DNA of 64,000 nucleotides from Cyrtodaria siliqua (GCA_037043455.1 JAWPHD010003072.1:62001-126000); one strand, 5' to 3'; numbered from the stretch's first letter, positions 34,973 to 49,100 are shown. Notes: generated from the letters alone by a model not told the origin. Translations and numbers: made by a program.

Positions 34973-35008
34973 CACAGACCTAATAACAAATTTATTAATA
35001 TGTCTGTG
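34973..35008. mobile_element. 36-bp remnant of the CACAGAC-type MITE
   Basis: CACAGACCTAATAACAAAT joined directly to TTATTAATATGTCTGTG: both termini of the family with the whole interior missing. Flanks cttatgt and cttacgg may be a decayed target duplication. Confidence 0.75.
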
Positions 35009-36719
35009 CTTACGGCGATCTGTCACTTTTCTGGTAATGAGGCAGAATGTATAGACCAATCAGATGCATTGAAGCATTTGAAACCGAGATTATTAACAGA
35101 TCAATAATCGATCGATAATTAATGTTAAGTGCGATTATTTCGGTCAGTTTAGATCTAGCTTACTTAAACAAATCACAGTATGCCTGTAATTAATCATTTA
35201 AAAGTAGATATTTCTAAATAGCAATTTAAACAGAATTGATTAACAATCTGCTCTTAGATATCTACTGTGCATGCCCACATTTATTTATGGCTGGTTTTAA
35301 TCAGAGGTACAATTGTGGACAGTTGTAGCCTTGAGGTATGAGAATGGAGTTTTCTTGTAGTTGCACATCTGAGGTTTGAGAATTGTGTATTCATGTAATT
35401 GCAAATGAAAAAACTATTTTAACTGATATAAAGTAGCTGGCATAATTTATCCGCAGGCAACGCATGTTTGTTATAGATACTTTTTTCTTATTCAAAATTA
35501 TATATTTGTATGTTATTTATAGAAAATAAAAGAATAAATATAATTGAATGTGTGTATATATCATTGGTACTTCACATGTTTCTAGATGTGTTAATATATT
35601 TAGAGCCTCTGACATCTTATATCATCGAAAACCTATCACTGGTTTCTGACCTTTTATATTCTGTTATTTTTCATTAAATACCATCCACTGCTTCCACAGT
35701 TATATAGCGGACACCAACATCTTCATAACGGGGCCCTGGGAGTTAAAATCTTAAAGGGGGGACATGTTTCCTATTTTTGAAATACAAAAACATCTTGAAC
35801 ACTTTACATGCCAGAAAACTAAGTTCAAGCTTGCCTTCAACCTACCAGCACGGATTGTCCACTTATTGTCTTTGCACGGGTATGCCAAAATGCGTTAATA
35901 TATAATACTTGCGTGATTTAGATGTAACTGCACTAAAATATTAAAACAACAAACCAAAGGTTTGTCCCGAAACATTTGATAAAAACGGCTCTTTATTTAC
36001 TCTGTCCCGTTTATTGGGATGACAATAGGGTAAGAGTGAGGTTTGGTGCACCCTAGAACCTGGTTTAAACAGCGGCTTTTTTTGGTGTGTTTTTTTGCCA
36101 CACCGTTCAACCCTTTTGTGTTTGTGATGTCTTGTTTCGTCCTTGAATGCTACTTTTCCTGTTCGATTTGTGTATCTATTAGTCTATATAGGATAAGGCA
36201 TGAAATACACGCATAAACAGAAGAGCCAAACATGCACACAAATCACTGAATCGTATGTAGACGTTTCAATATACAACCTATATAGAACCATAGTAACATT
36301 GGTCAGTGCACAATTGGACTACGTCTTCACTTTTTGAGTTTCCACACTGCAACGAATGCTTCTACCCAAGATGTCAGTGGAGGGCAAGGTTTAGCCAGAC
36401 TACGGAAGGAGTTCTAGCATTATACAAGATGCTTCACACCCTGAAAAGTGATAGAACTCTTGACCAAAGACGCATTAACAGAACTTGAGAAGATCACCGC
36501 CAATCGTGTATTTCAAAATACCCTCAAAGATTACTTTACACTGAGAACTAGATGCACTCACAGGGTCATAGATTAATTAGTACAACTGACTATAATAAAA
36601 ACTATTTCCGAAAACCATTGACCATTTCCAAAAACCTATACCCTAACGAAATTTGAAATTAACATAAACGTTCCATTTCATACCACCTATTCATCCATTT
36701 ACCCAATGCCTATGTCTGT

Positions 36720-37125
36720 CTGCGGATCCGTTTACTTAACCCCTTCCTGTGTTTGTCTGCAGATCCGTTCACTTACCCACTTCCTGTATTTGTATACAGA
36801 TTCGTTTACTTACACACGTTCTTCATGTGTCTGTCTGGGGATACGTTTACTTACCCACTTCCTGTGTCGTTTACTTACCCACTTCCTGGGTCTGCTTGTG
36901 GATACGTTTACTTACCCACTTCCTGTGTCTGTATGAGGATACGTTTACTTACCCACTTCCTGTGTCTGAGATACGCTTACCCACTTCCTGTGTTTATATG
37001 CGGATACGTTTACTTATCCACTTCCTATATCTGTATGCAGATACGTTTACTTACCCACTTCCTGTCTCTGTCTGTGGATACGTTTACTTACCCATTTCCT
37101 GTGTCTGTCTGCGGATACGTTTATT
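36720..37125 (+). repeat. 37-bp minisatellite
   Basis: About eleven imperfect units, GTTTACTTACCCACTTCCTG followed by tgtctgtctgcggatac. Open frames of 76-146 codons across it are repeat artefacts without splice or family support. Confidence 0.9.
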
Positions 37126-37394
37126 TTTATACACAAACCTGTAAACAATTAACCAAAGAAAGCAAACTTGTATCCATATTTTGTAATAAGTAATTTATTG
37201 TCTAGAATGGCTAACTTATTGTTCATATGTCAGTCCATCAATCCGTCGACTGTTCATCTATCGTCCGTCTGTCCATCTGTCACTCTTGCAATTTCCAACA
37301 TGCATGATGCTAACTGGAAGATTCACCTGCAGGCGTTCACATCTATGCTCCTGCTTGGCTGACGATCTGCGGCCATACATACTACGAAATACGC

Positions 37395-37485
37395 ACTCGG
37401 TCTTATATCGGGGCTATTTCTCTACATCGGGAGATATTTCCCGTATCTCAAAAACACTGGTTATTAAACTCTATATAATGTGTCG
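37395..37485. mobile_element. Foldback element, partial copy
   Basis: tcttatatcggggctatttc, tctac and gatatttcccgtatctcaaa match the right half of the palindrome at 30628-30800. Confidence 0.65.
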
Positions 37486-37649
37486 TGATAGTGACTCATC
37501 ATTAATTTTAATTGCTTATCATTTGTAGCATTTAAATTAGCATAATTTGCGTACAAAAGAATACAGTCACAGTACCCACACAATAGGGAAAGAAAGGAAT
37601 ATTTGCCATCTATATCAATCTCAGTAATGGCATTATCATATAAGTCAAG

Positions 37650-38025
37650 TTGATTGGTTGGTTGAATGGTGTTTTACGTCATTCCAGCACATGTTGGGCT
37701 ATATATGACGGTTGATGTTTACTGGTGGAGGCAGACCATATATATGACGGTCGATGTTTACTGGTGGAGGCAGACCATATATATGACGGTCGATGTTTAC
37801 TGGTGGAGGCAGACCATATATATGACGGTCGATGTTTACTGGTGGAGGCAGACCATATATATGACGGTCGATGTTTACTGGTGGAGGCAGACCATATATA
37901 TGACGGTCGATGTTTACTGGTGGAGGCAGACCACCCATACATGTTGGGCTATATATGACGGTCGATTTTTACTGGTGGAGGCAGACCAACCATTTTTCCT
38001 GGATAGAACCACCCTCATTTTATTG
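37650..38025 (+). repeat. SINE-like element with a 39-bp internal expansion
   Basis: Begins ttggttggttgaatggtgtt and ttacgtcatt, then six to seven near-identical 39-bp units (TATATATGACGGTCGATGTT then tactggtggaggcagacca), ending with aaccatttttcctggatagaacca. Position 43635-43745 holds the same element with one unit. The 39-bp unit keeps frames open on both strands, so the long ORFs are artefacts. Confidence 0.9.
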
Positions 38026-38034
38026 TATTGTTTA

Positions 38035-38345
38035 ACACTGGTTATTAAACTGGTTATTAAACTCTATAAACAACCGGAACTCTTCGTTAATTTCCGTAGT
38101 CGTTATTTCCTAGTGACGGAATCTGACGAAGACGTCCGTAAAACAATCGGAACGTCATTTGGCATTTCCGCCACTGACGGAAAAGGCCGAGCAATGTTCC
38201 GTACTGGGAAATATCTCCCAGTATCTCGGAAATATCTCCCAGTATCTCCCACTGGGAGATATTTCCCAGTAGAGCAAACGAGTAGATATAGCTTTTCTAT
38301 TCCCAGTATTTCCTATATAAATCAGAGACAATTATGTAATATATA
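38035..38345 (+). mobile_element. Partial copy of the foldback element's unique part
   Basis: Shares cgttaatttccgtag, cggaatctgacga, acgtccgtaaaacaatcgga and ggccgagcaatgttccgtac with 30909-31060. Contains palindromic actgggaaatatctcccagt duplicates at 38205-38275. Confidence 0.75.
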
Positions 38346-39152
38346 TACCTATTAAGACGAAATGTATCAATTAATGTTATTAGGCGTTTTATTTTGCAGT
38401 ATAATCAGTACTTTGAATAAATTACTTACAATATATTGACTATAACACCATGTCAATACGTGACAATCTCAACAAACAGGTGACTTTAAATAAAGTTTGA
38501 AATCAAATTAATGTTGACATAAAAATACGTGGCTTTAACCTTTTCATGTTATATTGTAATATGTGTTTCACAATACTTGCGGAGAGTTGATTGTATTGTA
38601 TATAAACATTTCAAAAGGTTGTCGATATATACAGTTCCATCATGTAAACATTCTGCTGAACTTGTCATTATATATCTAATGTTATCTAATAAACAGCAAT
38701 AACATAATGTTTTGTGTACTTACTTATTTCAAGTACCATAAACGTGACATTATTATGTAATGCAGTTTACTTCTTATACAGTATCCAAATATAAAATAGA
38801 ACTGCTGTATACATGACTGAATGGAAATTGATATTATATACCTAAATAACTGAATGGAAATTGATAATATATCTGATATAGGTTGATATAGCCATGGTTG
38901 CACTCACAGGTTGCCAGTACGATAGTATTGAAGGATATAGAACAAGAGATAGTGTTATAGTATAGTATGTATATTATGTATACTATGTATACTATGTATA
39001 TAGTAAAGTGAAGGCCATAAACATAATGTAATACACACTTATTTTTCCAGATTTTTTAAAATACCTTTTTAATATTCCGTGCGTAAATATCGCTCAGCGA
39101 TCATGTCAGATATACCTTATGCTTCGTTTTTGCAACATTGAGGCCCTCCCAG

Positions 39153-42100
39153 ACACATATAACATTGTGTTCAGATATAACATTGTGTCACATATAACAT
39201 TGTGTTCAGATATAACATGTCAGATGTAACATTATATCATTTTCATTGTATCAGATATATCATTGTGTCAGATATAACATTGTGTCACATATAACATTGT
39301 GTCATTGTATCAGATATAACATTGTGTCAGATATAACATTGTGTCAGATATAACATTGTGTCAGCTATAACATTGTGTCACATATAACATTGTGTTCAGA
39401 TTTAACATGGCAGATTGTGTCAGATATAACATTGTGTCAGATATAACATTATATCACATATAACATTATGTCACATATAACATTGTGTTCAGATATAACA
39501 GGTCGGATATAACATTGTGTCACATATAACATTGTGTCCGATATAACATTGTTTTCATATATAACATGTCAGATATAACATTGTGTCACATATAGCAGTG
39601 TGTCACATATAACATTGTTTTCAGATATAACATGTCAGATATAACATTGTGTCAGATATAACTAGATATAACATTGTGTCACATATAACATTATGTCACA
39701 TATAACATTGTGTCAGGTATAACATTGTGTCACATATAACATTATGTCACATATAACATTGTGTCACATATAACATTGTGTCATTGTATCAGATATAACA
39801 TTGTGTCACATATAACATTATGTCACATATAACATTGTGTCAGATATTACAATGTTTTCAGATATAACAAGATATAACATTGTGTCAGATATAACTAGAT
39901 ATAACATTGTGTCACATATAACATTGTGTCAGATATAACAAGATATAACATTGTGTCACATATAACATTGTGTCTCATATAACATTGTGTCACATATAAC
40001 ATTGTGTCAGATATTACAATGTTTTCAGATATAACAAGATATAACATTGTGTCACCTATAACATTGTGTCAGATATAACATTGTGTCACATATAACATTG
40101 TGTCAGATATTACAATGTTTTCAGATATAACAAGATATAACATTGTGTCACATATAACATTGTGTCAGATATAACATTGTGTCACATATAACATTGTGTC
40201 ACATATAACATTGTGTCAGATATTACAATGTTTTCAGATATAACAAGATATAACATTGTGTCACATATAACATTGTGTCGCATATAACATTGTGTCACAT
40301 ATAACATTGTGTAAGATATAACAAGATATAACATTGTGTCACATATAACAGTGTGTCAGATATAACATTGTGTCACATTTAATATTGTGTCACATATAGC
40401 ATTGTGTCAGATATTACAATGTTTTCAGATATAACAAGATATAACATTGTGTCACATTTAATATTGTGTCACATATAACATTGTGTCACATATAACATTG
40501 TGTAAGATATAACAAGATATAACATTGTGTCACATTTAATATTGTGTCACATATAGCATTGTGTCAGATATTACAATGTTTTCAGATATAACAAGATATA
40601 ACATTGTGTCACATATAACATTGTGTCGCATATAACATTGTGTCACATATAACATTGTGTAAGATATAACAAGATATAACATTGTGTCACATATAACAGT
40701 GTGTCAGATATAACATTGTGTCACATTTAATATTGTGTCACATATAACATTGAGTCACATATAGCATTGTGTCACATATAACATTATATCACATATAGCA
40801 TTGTGTCACATATAGCATTGTGTCAGATATAACATTGTGTAAGATATAACAAGATATAACATTGTGTCACATATAACGTTGTGTCAGATATAACATTGTG
40901 TCACATATAGCATTGTGTCACATATAACATTGTGTAAGATATAACAAAATATAACATTGTGTCACATATAACATTGTGTCTCATATAACATTGAGTCAGA
41001 TATAACATTGTGTCAGATATAACATTGTGTCAGATATACAGTTGTGTCAGATATAACAATGTCTCACATATAACATTGTGTCAGATATAACAAGATATAA
41101 CATTGTGTCACATATAACATTGTGTCACATATAACATTGTGTCACATATAACATTGTGTCAGATATAACATTGTGTCATAACATTGTGTCAGATATAACA
41201 TTGTGTCAGATATATCATTGTGTCAGATATAACAATGTGTCACATATAACATTGTGTCAGATATACAGTTGTGTCAGATATAAAATTGTGTCAGATATAA
41301 CAAGATATAACATTGTGTCAGATATAACATTGTGTCACATATAACATTGTGTCAGATATAACAAGATATAAAACTGTGTCACATATAACATCGTGTCAGA
41401 TATAACATTGTGTCATAACATTGTGTCAGATATAACATTGTGTCAGATATATCATTGTGTCAGATATAACAATGTGTCACATATAACATTGTGTCAGATA
41501 TACAGTTGTGTCAGATATAAAATTGTGTCAGATATAACAAGATATAACATTGTGTCAGATATAACATTGTGTCACATATAACATTGTGTCACATATAACA
41601 AGATATAACAATGTGTCACATATAACATTGTGTCACATATAACATTGTGTCAGATATAACAATGTGTCACATATAACATTGTGTGAGATATAACATTGTG
41701 TGAGATATAACATTGTTTCAGATATAACAAGATATAACATTGTGTCAGATATAACATTGTGTCACATATAACATTGTGTCAGATATAACATTGTGTCACA
41801 TATAACATTGTGTCACATATAACAAGATATAACATTGTGTGAGATATAACATTGTGTCAGATATAACAAGATATAACATTGTGTCAGATATAACATTGTG
41901 TCACATATAACATTGTGTCAGATATAACAAGATATAACATTGTGTCACATATAACATTGTGTCAGATATAACATTGTGGTGTCAGCTGTGTCATTGTGTC
42001 ATATATAACATTATGTCACATATAACATTGTGTCACATATAACATTGTGTCAGGTATAACATTGTGTCACATATAACATTATGTCACATATAACATTATG

Positions 42101-42992
42101 TCACATATAACATTGTGTCACATATAACATTGTGTCAGGTATAACATTGTGTCACATATAACATAATGTCACATATAACATTGTGTCACATATAACATTG
42201 TGTCATTGTATCAGATATAACATTGTGTCACATATAACATTATGTCATATATAACATTGTGTCACATATAACATTGTGTCACATATAACATTATGTCACA
42301 TATAACATTGTGTCACATATAACATTATGTCACATATAACATTGTGTCACATATAACATTATGTCACATATAACATTGTGTCACATATAACATTGTGTCA
42401 TTGTGTCAGGTATAACATTGTGTCACATATAACATTGTGTCAGGTATAACATTGTGTCACATATAACATTATGTCACATATAACAATGTGTCACATATAA
42501 CATTGTGTCACATATAACATTGTGTCACATATAACATTATGTCACATATAACATTATGTCACATATAACATTGTGTCACATATAACATTGTGTCAGGTAT
42601 AACATTGTGTCACATATAACATTATGTCACATATAACATTGTGTCACATATAACATTGTGTCATTGTATCAGATATAACATTGTGTCACATATAACATTA
42701 TGTCACATATAACATTGTGTCACATATAACATTGTGTCACATATAACATTATGTCACATATAACATTGTGTCACATATAACATTGTGTCACATATAACAT
42801 TGTGTCATTGTGTCAGGTATAACATTGTGTCACATATAACATTATGTCACATATAACATTATGTCACATATAACATTGTGTCACATATAACATTATGTCA
42901 CATATAACATTGTGTCACATATAACATTGTGTCATTGTGTCAGGTATAACATTGTGTCACATATAACATTGTGTCACATATAACATTGTTTC
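39153..42992 (+). repeat. 17-bp satellite array, about 3.8 kb
   Basis: More than 200 units of ACATATAACATTGTGTC with variants (agatataac, ggtataac, attatgtc, agatataacaagatataac). Higher-order duplications are visible: 41156-41344 recurs at 41393-41581 (237-bp offset), and a block with gtcgcatat at 40277 recurs at 40625 (348-bp offset). No coding content. Confidence 0.95.
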
Positions 42993-43092
42993 ATCTCATA
43001 TGCACACACACTGTACATATATATCTTGTTAAAGGACCATAATTATGTCAGACTGGCTATAAGCCACAAACATGTTACTCTCGATAAATAAA

Positions 43093-43123
43093 GATATTAT
43101 TATTATTATTATTATTATTATTA
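43093..43123 (+). repeat. (ATT)n microsatellite
   Basis: About ten ATT units, following a gataaataaagat stretch at the end of the satellite flank. Confidence 0.9.
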
Positions 43124-43624
43124 CAAAAACAAAAGCTATTACAATCCATTACAATCCATAAACTATATGGATGAACGGATCGACGGATATATTTAAATGT
43201 GATCGTAAAAAGCGTGCTTTATTTGTGTAATAACATCACTACTAAACAACCGAACCCTTTATGATTAAGTATGCATGTAACTGGAAAGGGGAAAACAGAG
43301 AAAAACACAAACGAACAAATCTTTGTTTACCAACAGTGACATCATTTTGTACTACCGAGATATGAGTTTTATCATCATTTTGTACATCCGAGAGATGGAT
43401 GGGAAACTCCCTAAATCAAATAATAAGTATAAATGCACTTTCCTACTTATAATTGCGAAATAGACAGAGGTAGGTGTATAGGTTTAATTAAACCTCACCT
43501 GGGAGATGAGTCAAGCGGTTTATAATTAGGCTAAAATCCGGGTTAACGTAGTTGACATATAGTAACGTACTACGATACGTACACTGTAGAACGAGGGGCA
43601 TTCACTCAGTGAGATACGAATAAT

Positions 43625-43815
43625 GTCTTTGTTTGTTTGTTTGTATGGTATTTTACGTCATTTTCAACACATGTAAGGTTATATATGACGGTCAATTTTT
43701 TTGTGGTGGAGGCAGACAACCCACTTTTCCTGGGTAGAACCAATACTCCTGCCATCCGTAGGAATTGACACTTTTTCACAAGTCGAGCTCCCAGTGGGAT
43801 TCGAACCCGCTGGGT
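43625..43815 (-). mobile_element. tRNA-derived SINE, antisense
   Basis: Carries tgggattcgaacccgc, which reads as a tRNA box B (gggttcgaatccca) on the minus strand, near its right end, and the tatatatgacggtcaatttt / gtggtggaggcagac body found amplified at 37695-37985. Confidence 0.72.
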
Positions 43816-44327
43816 AAGAAAGAATGCTCTTTATGCCTGGGTTTAACGTTTCCTTACTATCTAGCTAAGGAATGGAAATATGATAGATTTAATTATAAAC
43901 AGTAAAAAAAACACTATAAAAATGAACATATATAGAAATATACGGTATAATAAACAATAAATGATATACAAACACGTTTAATAGAAGTATACAATATATA
44001 GCATTTTAATAAGTATCGCGGTTTACTCGTAATAATGTACATTACATGACACCACTCACAAAATATCGAAACATCTGTTCTGGGCTTTCAGTCTCATACA
44101 TTCAAAATAGAAGAATATAATTTTATTGGATACTTTTGCTAAAAAAAAAGTGACTTTAGGTTTCATTACACAATTCGAATTTGCAACCATCACATTTATT
44201 TTCGGCAAATTGATTCATTCGTAGTTTTTAACGGTTGCTATGTGTTTTACTGTGTTTTATATGGCAGGTTTAAATCTTTACAAAAACATTTTCCGGAGAA
44301 CAAATAAAAAATGACGCGTTTTTTTTG

Positions 44328-44545
44328 TAGAAACCTGTACATGCAACGCTACCCTTTGACCCTTTGACCGAGGCTTTGGCATGCAACGATACTTTTTGAC
44401 CCTTTCACGGAGGCTTTGGCATGCAACGCTACCGTTGACTCTTTGACCGAGGCTTTGGCATGCAACGCTACACTTTGACCCTTTGACCGAGGTTTTGGCA
44501 TACATGTTACTCTACCCTTTGGACCGTTGACCGAGGCTTTGGTGA
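44328..44545 (+). repeat. 40-bp minisatellite
   Basis: About five units of GAGGCTTTGGCATGCAACGC then tacactttgaccctttgacc. Each unit carries two TTTGACC boxes. Confidence 0.9.
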
Positions 44546-44734
44546 GATTCTGTAAAACAGTCGGATATGGTATCGGAAGTGGTCCTTTTCCGGATTTGTC
44601 ACAGAAATATTGTAGAAAGAACTTCGAAATGAAATCGTATTATAATTTGCAGAAGTGTAACATGGTACCGGAACCTATAACATTTTTATATAATATCCCT
44701 CAGCCTATATAGGGTGAGTGGGTGGATGGGTGGG

Positions 44735-45060
44735 ATAACAGTACCCTTGTCCGTCCGTATGTATGTCAGTCTTTGAATAACTCCTGAACTTCTCAACGTA
44801 TTTTGGCGATACTTGGTAGGATTTATTAATGAAGTCGAGTTGCGCGTATCGCCGCAATGTTCTTCGGCGAAGTTTTAACTTTGTACGCACGTCACACTTT
44901 AGTACATACGTATGTACTCCCACTTTCATGTCCGTAGTACTCCTCCTGAACTTCTCAACATATTTTGACTATACTTGGTAGGATGTATCAGCACGAAATA
45001 TCGTCTCTCTGTTCCGGTCCATTGACCTTCGGCGAAGTCAAGGCCTTATTTCAGCTGATA
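44735..45060 (+). repeat. Dispersed repeat with internal duplication
   Basis: actcctgaacttctcaacgt, then tatact-tggtaggat, occurs near 44779 and again near 44945; a gtccgtccgtatgtatgtc tract precedes it and ttcggcgaagt occurs in both halves. Confidence 0.68.
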
Positions 45061-45420
45061 GCTTACAGCGGCGACATTCTCATCACAGACACATTTCTAG
45101 TTTTGTATTACTTGTGAAATGCCCCTCTAGGAACATGACAGGTGTATCGGTGACAGCTCCTAATATATTTACTTGTCCGCATGTTATTCAGATTCAGTTC
45201 TTAAAATGAACGCAGTATTTGAACACCATAAATTACACTCCTTATGAGAGAAACATTTTGCTTGACGATCGTGTCAACATAAGATAACGGTTTGAATACC
45301 TCTTCACAGTTTAAATACAGTTTTAATCGGATTGGTTTCGGACTGTTTGATTATAGCTTTGGCGTGGAGTGCTTGTCCTGCGGCATCTGAGAAAACAAAC
45401 AAAGCGGAATGTTTTCTTTT

Positions 45421-45428
45421 TATAAAAG
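45421..45428 (+). promoter_or_regulatory. TATA-like box upstream of EAAT
   Basis: TATAAAAG about 270 bp before the start codon. It could be a core promoter if the 5' UTR is unspliced. In AT-rich DNA such matches are common. Confidence 0.2.
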
Positions 45429-45693
45429 ATAACCAGTGAATGTAACAGTTGCTAACAAAGTAGATAGTGGACACGTGACTAGTTAAAGTGTTGTGTTTTA
45501 TTAAAATATGACTTAGTACTGAAGAATATTTACAGTGAAAGTTTATATAACGTTCTTACACAGCTAAAACTTCTTTTTGTGTTTTCCATAATCTCTGTGA
45601 GTAGTTTGTGTTTGTGACCAAACGGACTATTGCGATTTTAACAGAATAAAAAGCTGATATTTTACTGTTATTCATAACGGAAACAATATCAAA

Positions 45694-46175
45694 ATGGAGA
45701 TGGTAATAACAGAAAATGATTCTGGAGTTGTTAAAGAGCAATCAAGAACCAGGTGTCAGAAGGTGTTAAGGGCTCTCAAGAATAACGTTCTTTTGCTCTG
45801 TTTGATCCTATCGCTGATACTAGGCATTGGCATTGGTGCTGCCTTAAGAACGTTGGATCCCCCATTCACGAACAGACAGATTATATATCTGCGTTTTCCA
45901 GGAGATCTGTTGATGAACATGTTGAAGTTTTTAATAGTTCCTCTAATTATGTCCAGCCTCATTTCTGGCATGTCGGCCCTAGACACACGCTCTTCCGGTA
46001 AAATGGGTTTGCGCGCCATTGTCTACTATTTAACTACAACATTTGCAGCAGTTATTTTGGGTATTGTTTTGACGGTGAGCATTCAACCCGGCAAACGAGG
46101 AGGTGACCCAGACGATATCGTCAAGGGTGAAGAAAGGATCGTAAACACGGCCGATACTTTTTTGGATCTGATAAG
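45694..46175 (+). CDS. EAAT exon 1 (start, TM1-TM3)
   Basis: 160 codons plus two bases, donor AAG|gtaaac. Residues 1-30 are the charged N-terminus, TM1 about 31-51, TM2 with FPGDLLMNML about 66-95, TM3 about 105-131, then the QPGKRGG turn and LDLIR that continues into exon 2. Confidence 0.92.
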
Positions 46176-49100
46176 GTAAACATACATGACATTCGGCAAA
46201 TTATACAAATCTCCTCAGACTAGCAATAACTAAAACATCAAACCTGCCCAGCGCGTATTTTTGTTTACAGTTTGTCGAAAATAAAACAAGGTCAAGTACA
46301 TTATAAAGAGCCCAATCGAACATTTGCTTTCCAGGATGGGATTAACTAAAAGGCTTTAAGGGTTATCTTATGTCAATATGTGTGTCGGCGTACGGTAAAC
46401 ACCATTCATCATCATCATCGTATGTCAAAACAAAAATTCTCTACCCGGAAGAGGCATACTCGAAAATGATCAATAGGTAAAAGGGTATGGCATGCCAAAA
46501 CGTTGCAATAGTGTTTATTTAGGTTTTGTTTATTACGTCATTTATATTCATTCAATCTTAAAAACATTAATTGTAAAAATAAAATATGTCTTTAGTAATG
46601 TTAAATATCTATTCATTAATGCAAAATATATGTTCAGTCCGGTAATATATCCCTTCAGTAAAGTAAGTAATATGTGTACCATAGCTCTAATGATTTTCCT
46701 TAATGCTTATGATATAAGTTTCATAAACCGGAAGGTCTCAGCCTAGTAAACCGTGCTATAACTGCCGCTATATTTCAGCCGTGCTATAAATGAGAGATTC
46801 GACAGTAAAACCATGGTCTACTCAATTTTACACGCGCGTAGTTGTAATGTTTACACACAACCCGTCAATCAAAATGCTACGCACGTGTAAAATTTAGTAG
46901 ACCATAGATCGCCATTTTTCCGATAAAAAATCTCAAAATGGCAAGTTTAAAAATTACCTTTTTCTTGCATAAAAGTCATAACCCACTTAAAAACTACAGC
47001 AAACACTATTTCAATATGTCCTTTATTACTTGCAATCATCGACAGGTACTATTAAAGTAAAAAAAAAGAAGCGTAACCCTGTAAAAAAAATGAACACGAT
47101 TGTCCAGGATTACTTTTTTTTAAATGGCCAAGTTAAACAAACTTTTTTTGAAACCAAATTAACAACCCACTTAAATACTACAGCAAAAACTATTTCAATA
47201 TGTCTTTTATTACTTGCAATCATCGATAGGTATGATTAAAGCGCAAAAAAAAGTTTACCCTGTACAAAAGTGAACATGATTATGCAGGAGCAGTCTTTTC
47301 GTAATATGACATGAGCAGTGAAGCAGTCGTCTAGTGAACGACAAGTGTTTGGCGCTGATGAGACCGATCACTGTCATTTTCGTCCCAGTTATAATGCTAG
47401 TCAGATGATTCACGTTTCGACAAACACGTGCCACCCATATAAACGGTTCATCAACGGGAACGTCCATGTTCATGTTAACAATTATTTACAGTAGTCCTGT
47501 AGTCGTGATTATTTGGCATGTCTGCGCATATATTAACATCCAAATCAAACATTCATGTACTTAAGTCAAATCATTTAACAGTTTAAAGGGTACTTAAGGT
47601 GTACATCAGGCCTTACGTGGGGGTCTAGTTCTCCGACTTAAAATTTACAAATAATAATAAATGCTATCCTATGTTACGCACCACAGTTAATTTAGGCATT
47701 CTACGACTGATTTCATTCAAACTCTATGGTGAATTCATTTAGGCACGAATAACACGTTGGTAACCCCATACATTGATTGATATCATGAATGTGAACACAT
47801 TTAAACAAAACAATTATATTCTTCTGGAAAAGCCTGAGAAAAGCCTGAGGTATCCCATTTAACATATAAATATTCGTGTATTGGAAGGTAAAGCACTTTG
47901 TAACGACATCTTTTTTAGATTTAATGTAAAAAAAAAATCGTTATGAAAACAAATGAATGAGTTTTGTTTGTATGACGCAGTAACTTCAGAACAATAAAGT
48001 TTCCCCCTAATTCGATGACCTTGAAGTGTTATCTATATTGATATCAGGTCATCCTTAGCTATACATTTATTTTACAAAGATAAGCGACATTCTGACAATG
48101 ACATTTATATCTAAATAACGTTCTTTAAATTTGCAGATCGATGAAAGAACAGAATTCATTCATTCATACATAGTATATTCAACATATAGTATATTTAGGT
48201 ACAAAAACTTGATAAAATAAAAAATGGAAAAAGTAAAAAATAAAAAATAACGGAAAAGAAAAAAAGAATGAAGAATGTTCAAATACTTAAACAAATTGCT
48301 TGTTTTTGTTTTTCTTCATTTTGACGTATTGCATCAAATTTAATAAATGGGCACTTTTAATCTTTGATATTAAAACTGATTAAAAAAAACAATAAACAAA
48401 CAAGCAACAACAACAATTTCTCAATGCATTTGATCGATTGTTTATGATTAATTCTGAGTTACGCATTGTTGGCACTCCTATATCGTAACATAAACCGCAT
48501 ATCGCTGATTTTTGTTTTGCGACTAATTCGAACATTTGTCGCATTATTAATACACGGTGACGCTGGCAGGACTGGGGGAAACATGGCATACTTAGAGCCC
48601 CAACGGTGCCACCGTGTTCCTTCGGTGTGTTCTTAGATAGGCAAACCACTTTCCTTGGCCTCGTCCGTCGGATGGGAACAGAAACAGAGTGGAGCCTTCG
48701 AAAATAATTATATTCCATAGTTTTTAACTGTAGCGCAAGGTTCCCAGATTCCTACGTATCCTGTTAAAGAACACTTTAATTTAGGGGACACACGCCGATC
48801 TTGATGTTATTAATAACAAAATAACATAGCGTCTCGATTTACTAATCTAGAATCATTTTGACATTGAACTGTTTCCATTTAATTAAATAACATTTAGATT
48901 TTTATTTAGTTCTTCTTATTTTACCATAGGTAAATATATTATTTATGCAATATATTCAACGGTAAGTTGTATGCAAAAATAATTTGCTACTATTCTTATA
49001 ATTAATAGTCATAATTGAACAAATGCAAGTTATGTAGAAAAACTAACGGGATGTTTTTAAAAATTTAAGATTGACATTTAATTGCCATTTAATATTAATG

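Larger units (their letters stand above)
32520..36715. other. Intergenic stretch, mostly unrecognised
   Basis: Apart from the repeats at 33070, 33265 and 34973 I see no gene. Open frames here (for example 36306-36488, 33453-33713 on the minus strand) lack splice context and family motifs. 23000-23870, 38360-39150, 43820-44280 and 45110-45690 are likewise empty apart from short AT-rich simple repeats such as tatactatgtatac near 38970. Confidence 0.5.

Noticed and set aside
36706..37193. Overlapping open frames of 76-146 residues
   Set aside because: All are translations of the 37-bp minisatellite in different frames.
37666..38355. 229-residue open frame
   Set aside because: It runs through six 39-bp repeat units and then a MITE fragment. 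The 39-bp period keeps several frames open on both strands; there are no splice signals or family motifs.
41156..41581. Two identical 62-residue frames
   Set aside because: They are the 237-bp higher-order duplication inside the 17-bp satellite, not genes.
39153..42992. CRISPR-like array
   Set aside because: Units are contiguous 17-bp repeats without unique spacers, in a eukaryotic context.
47255..47473. Minus-strand 72-residue frame
   Set aside because: No family, start context or splice sites; overlaps the end of the 184-bp tandem duplication.
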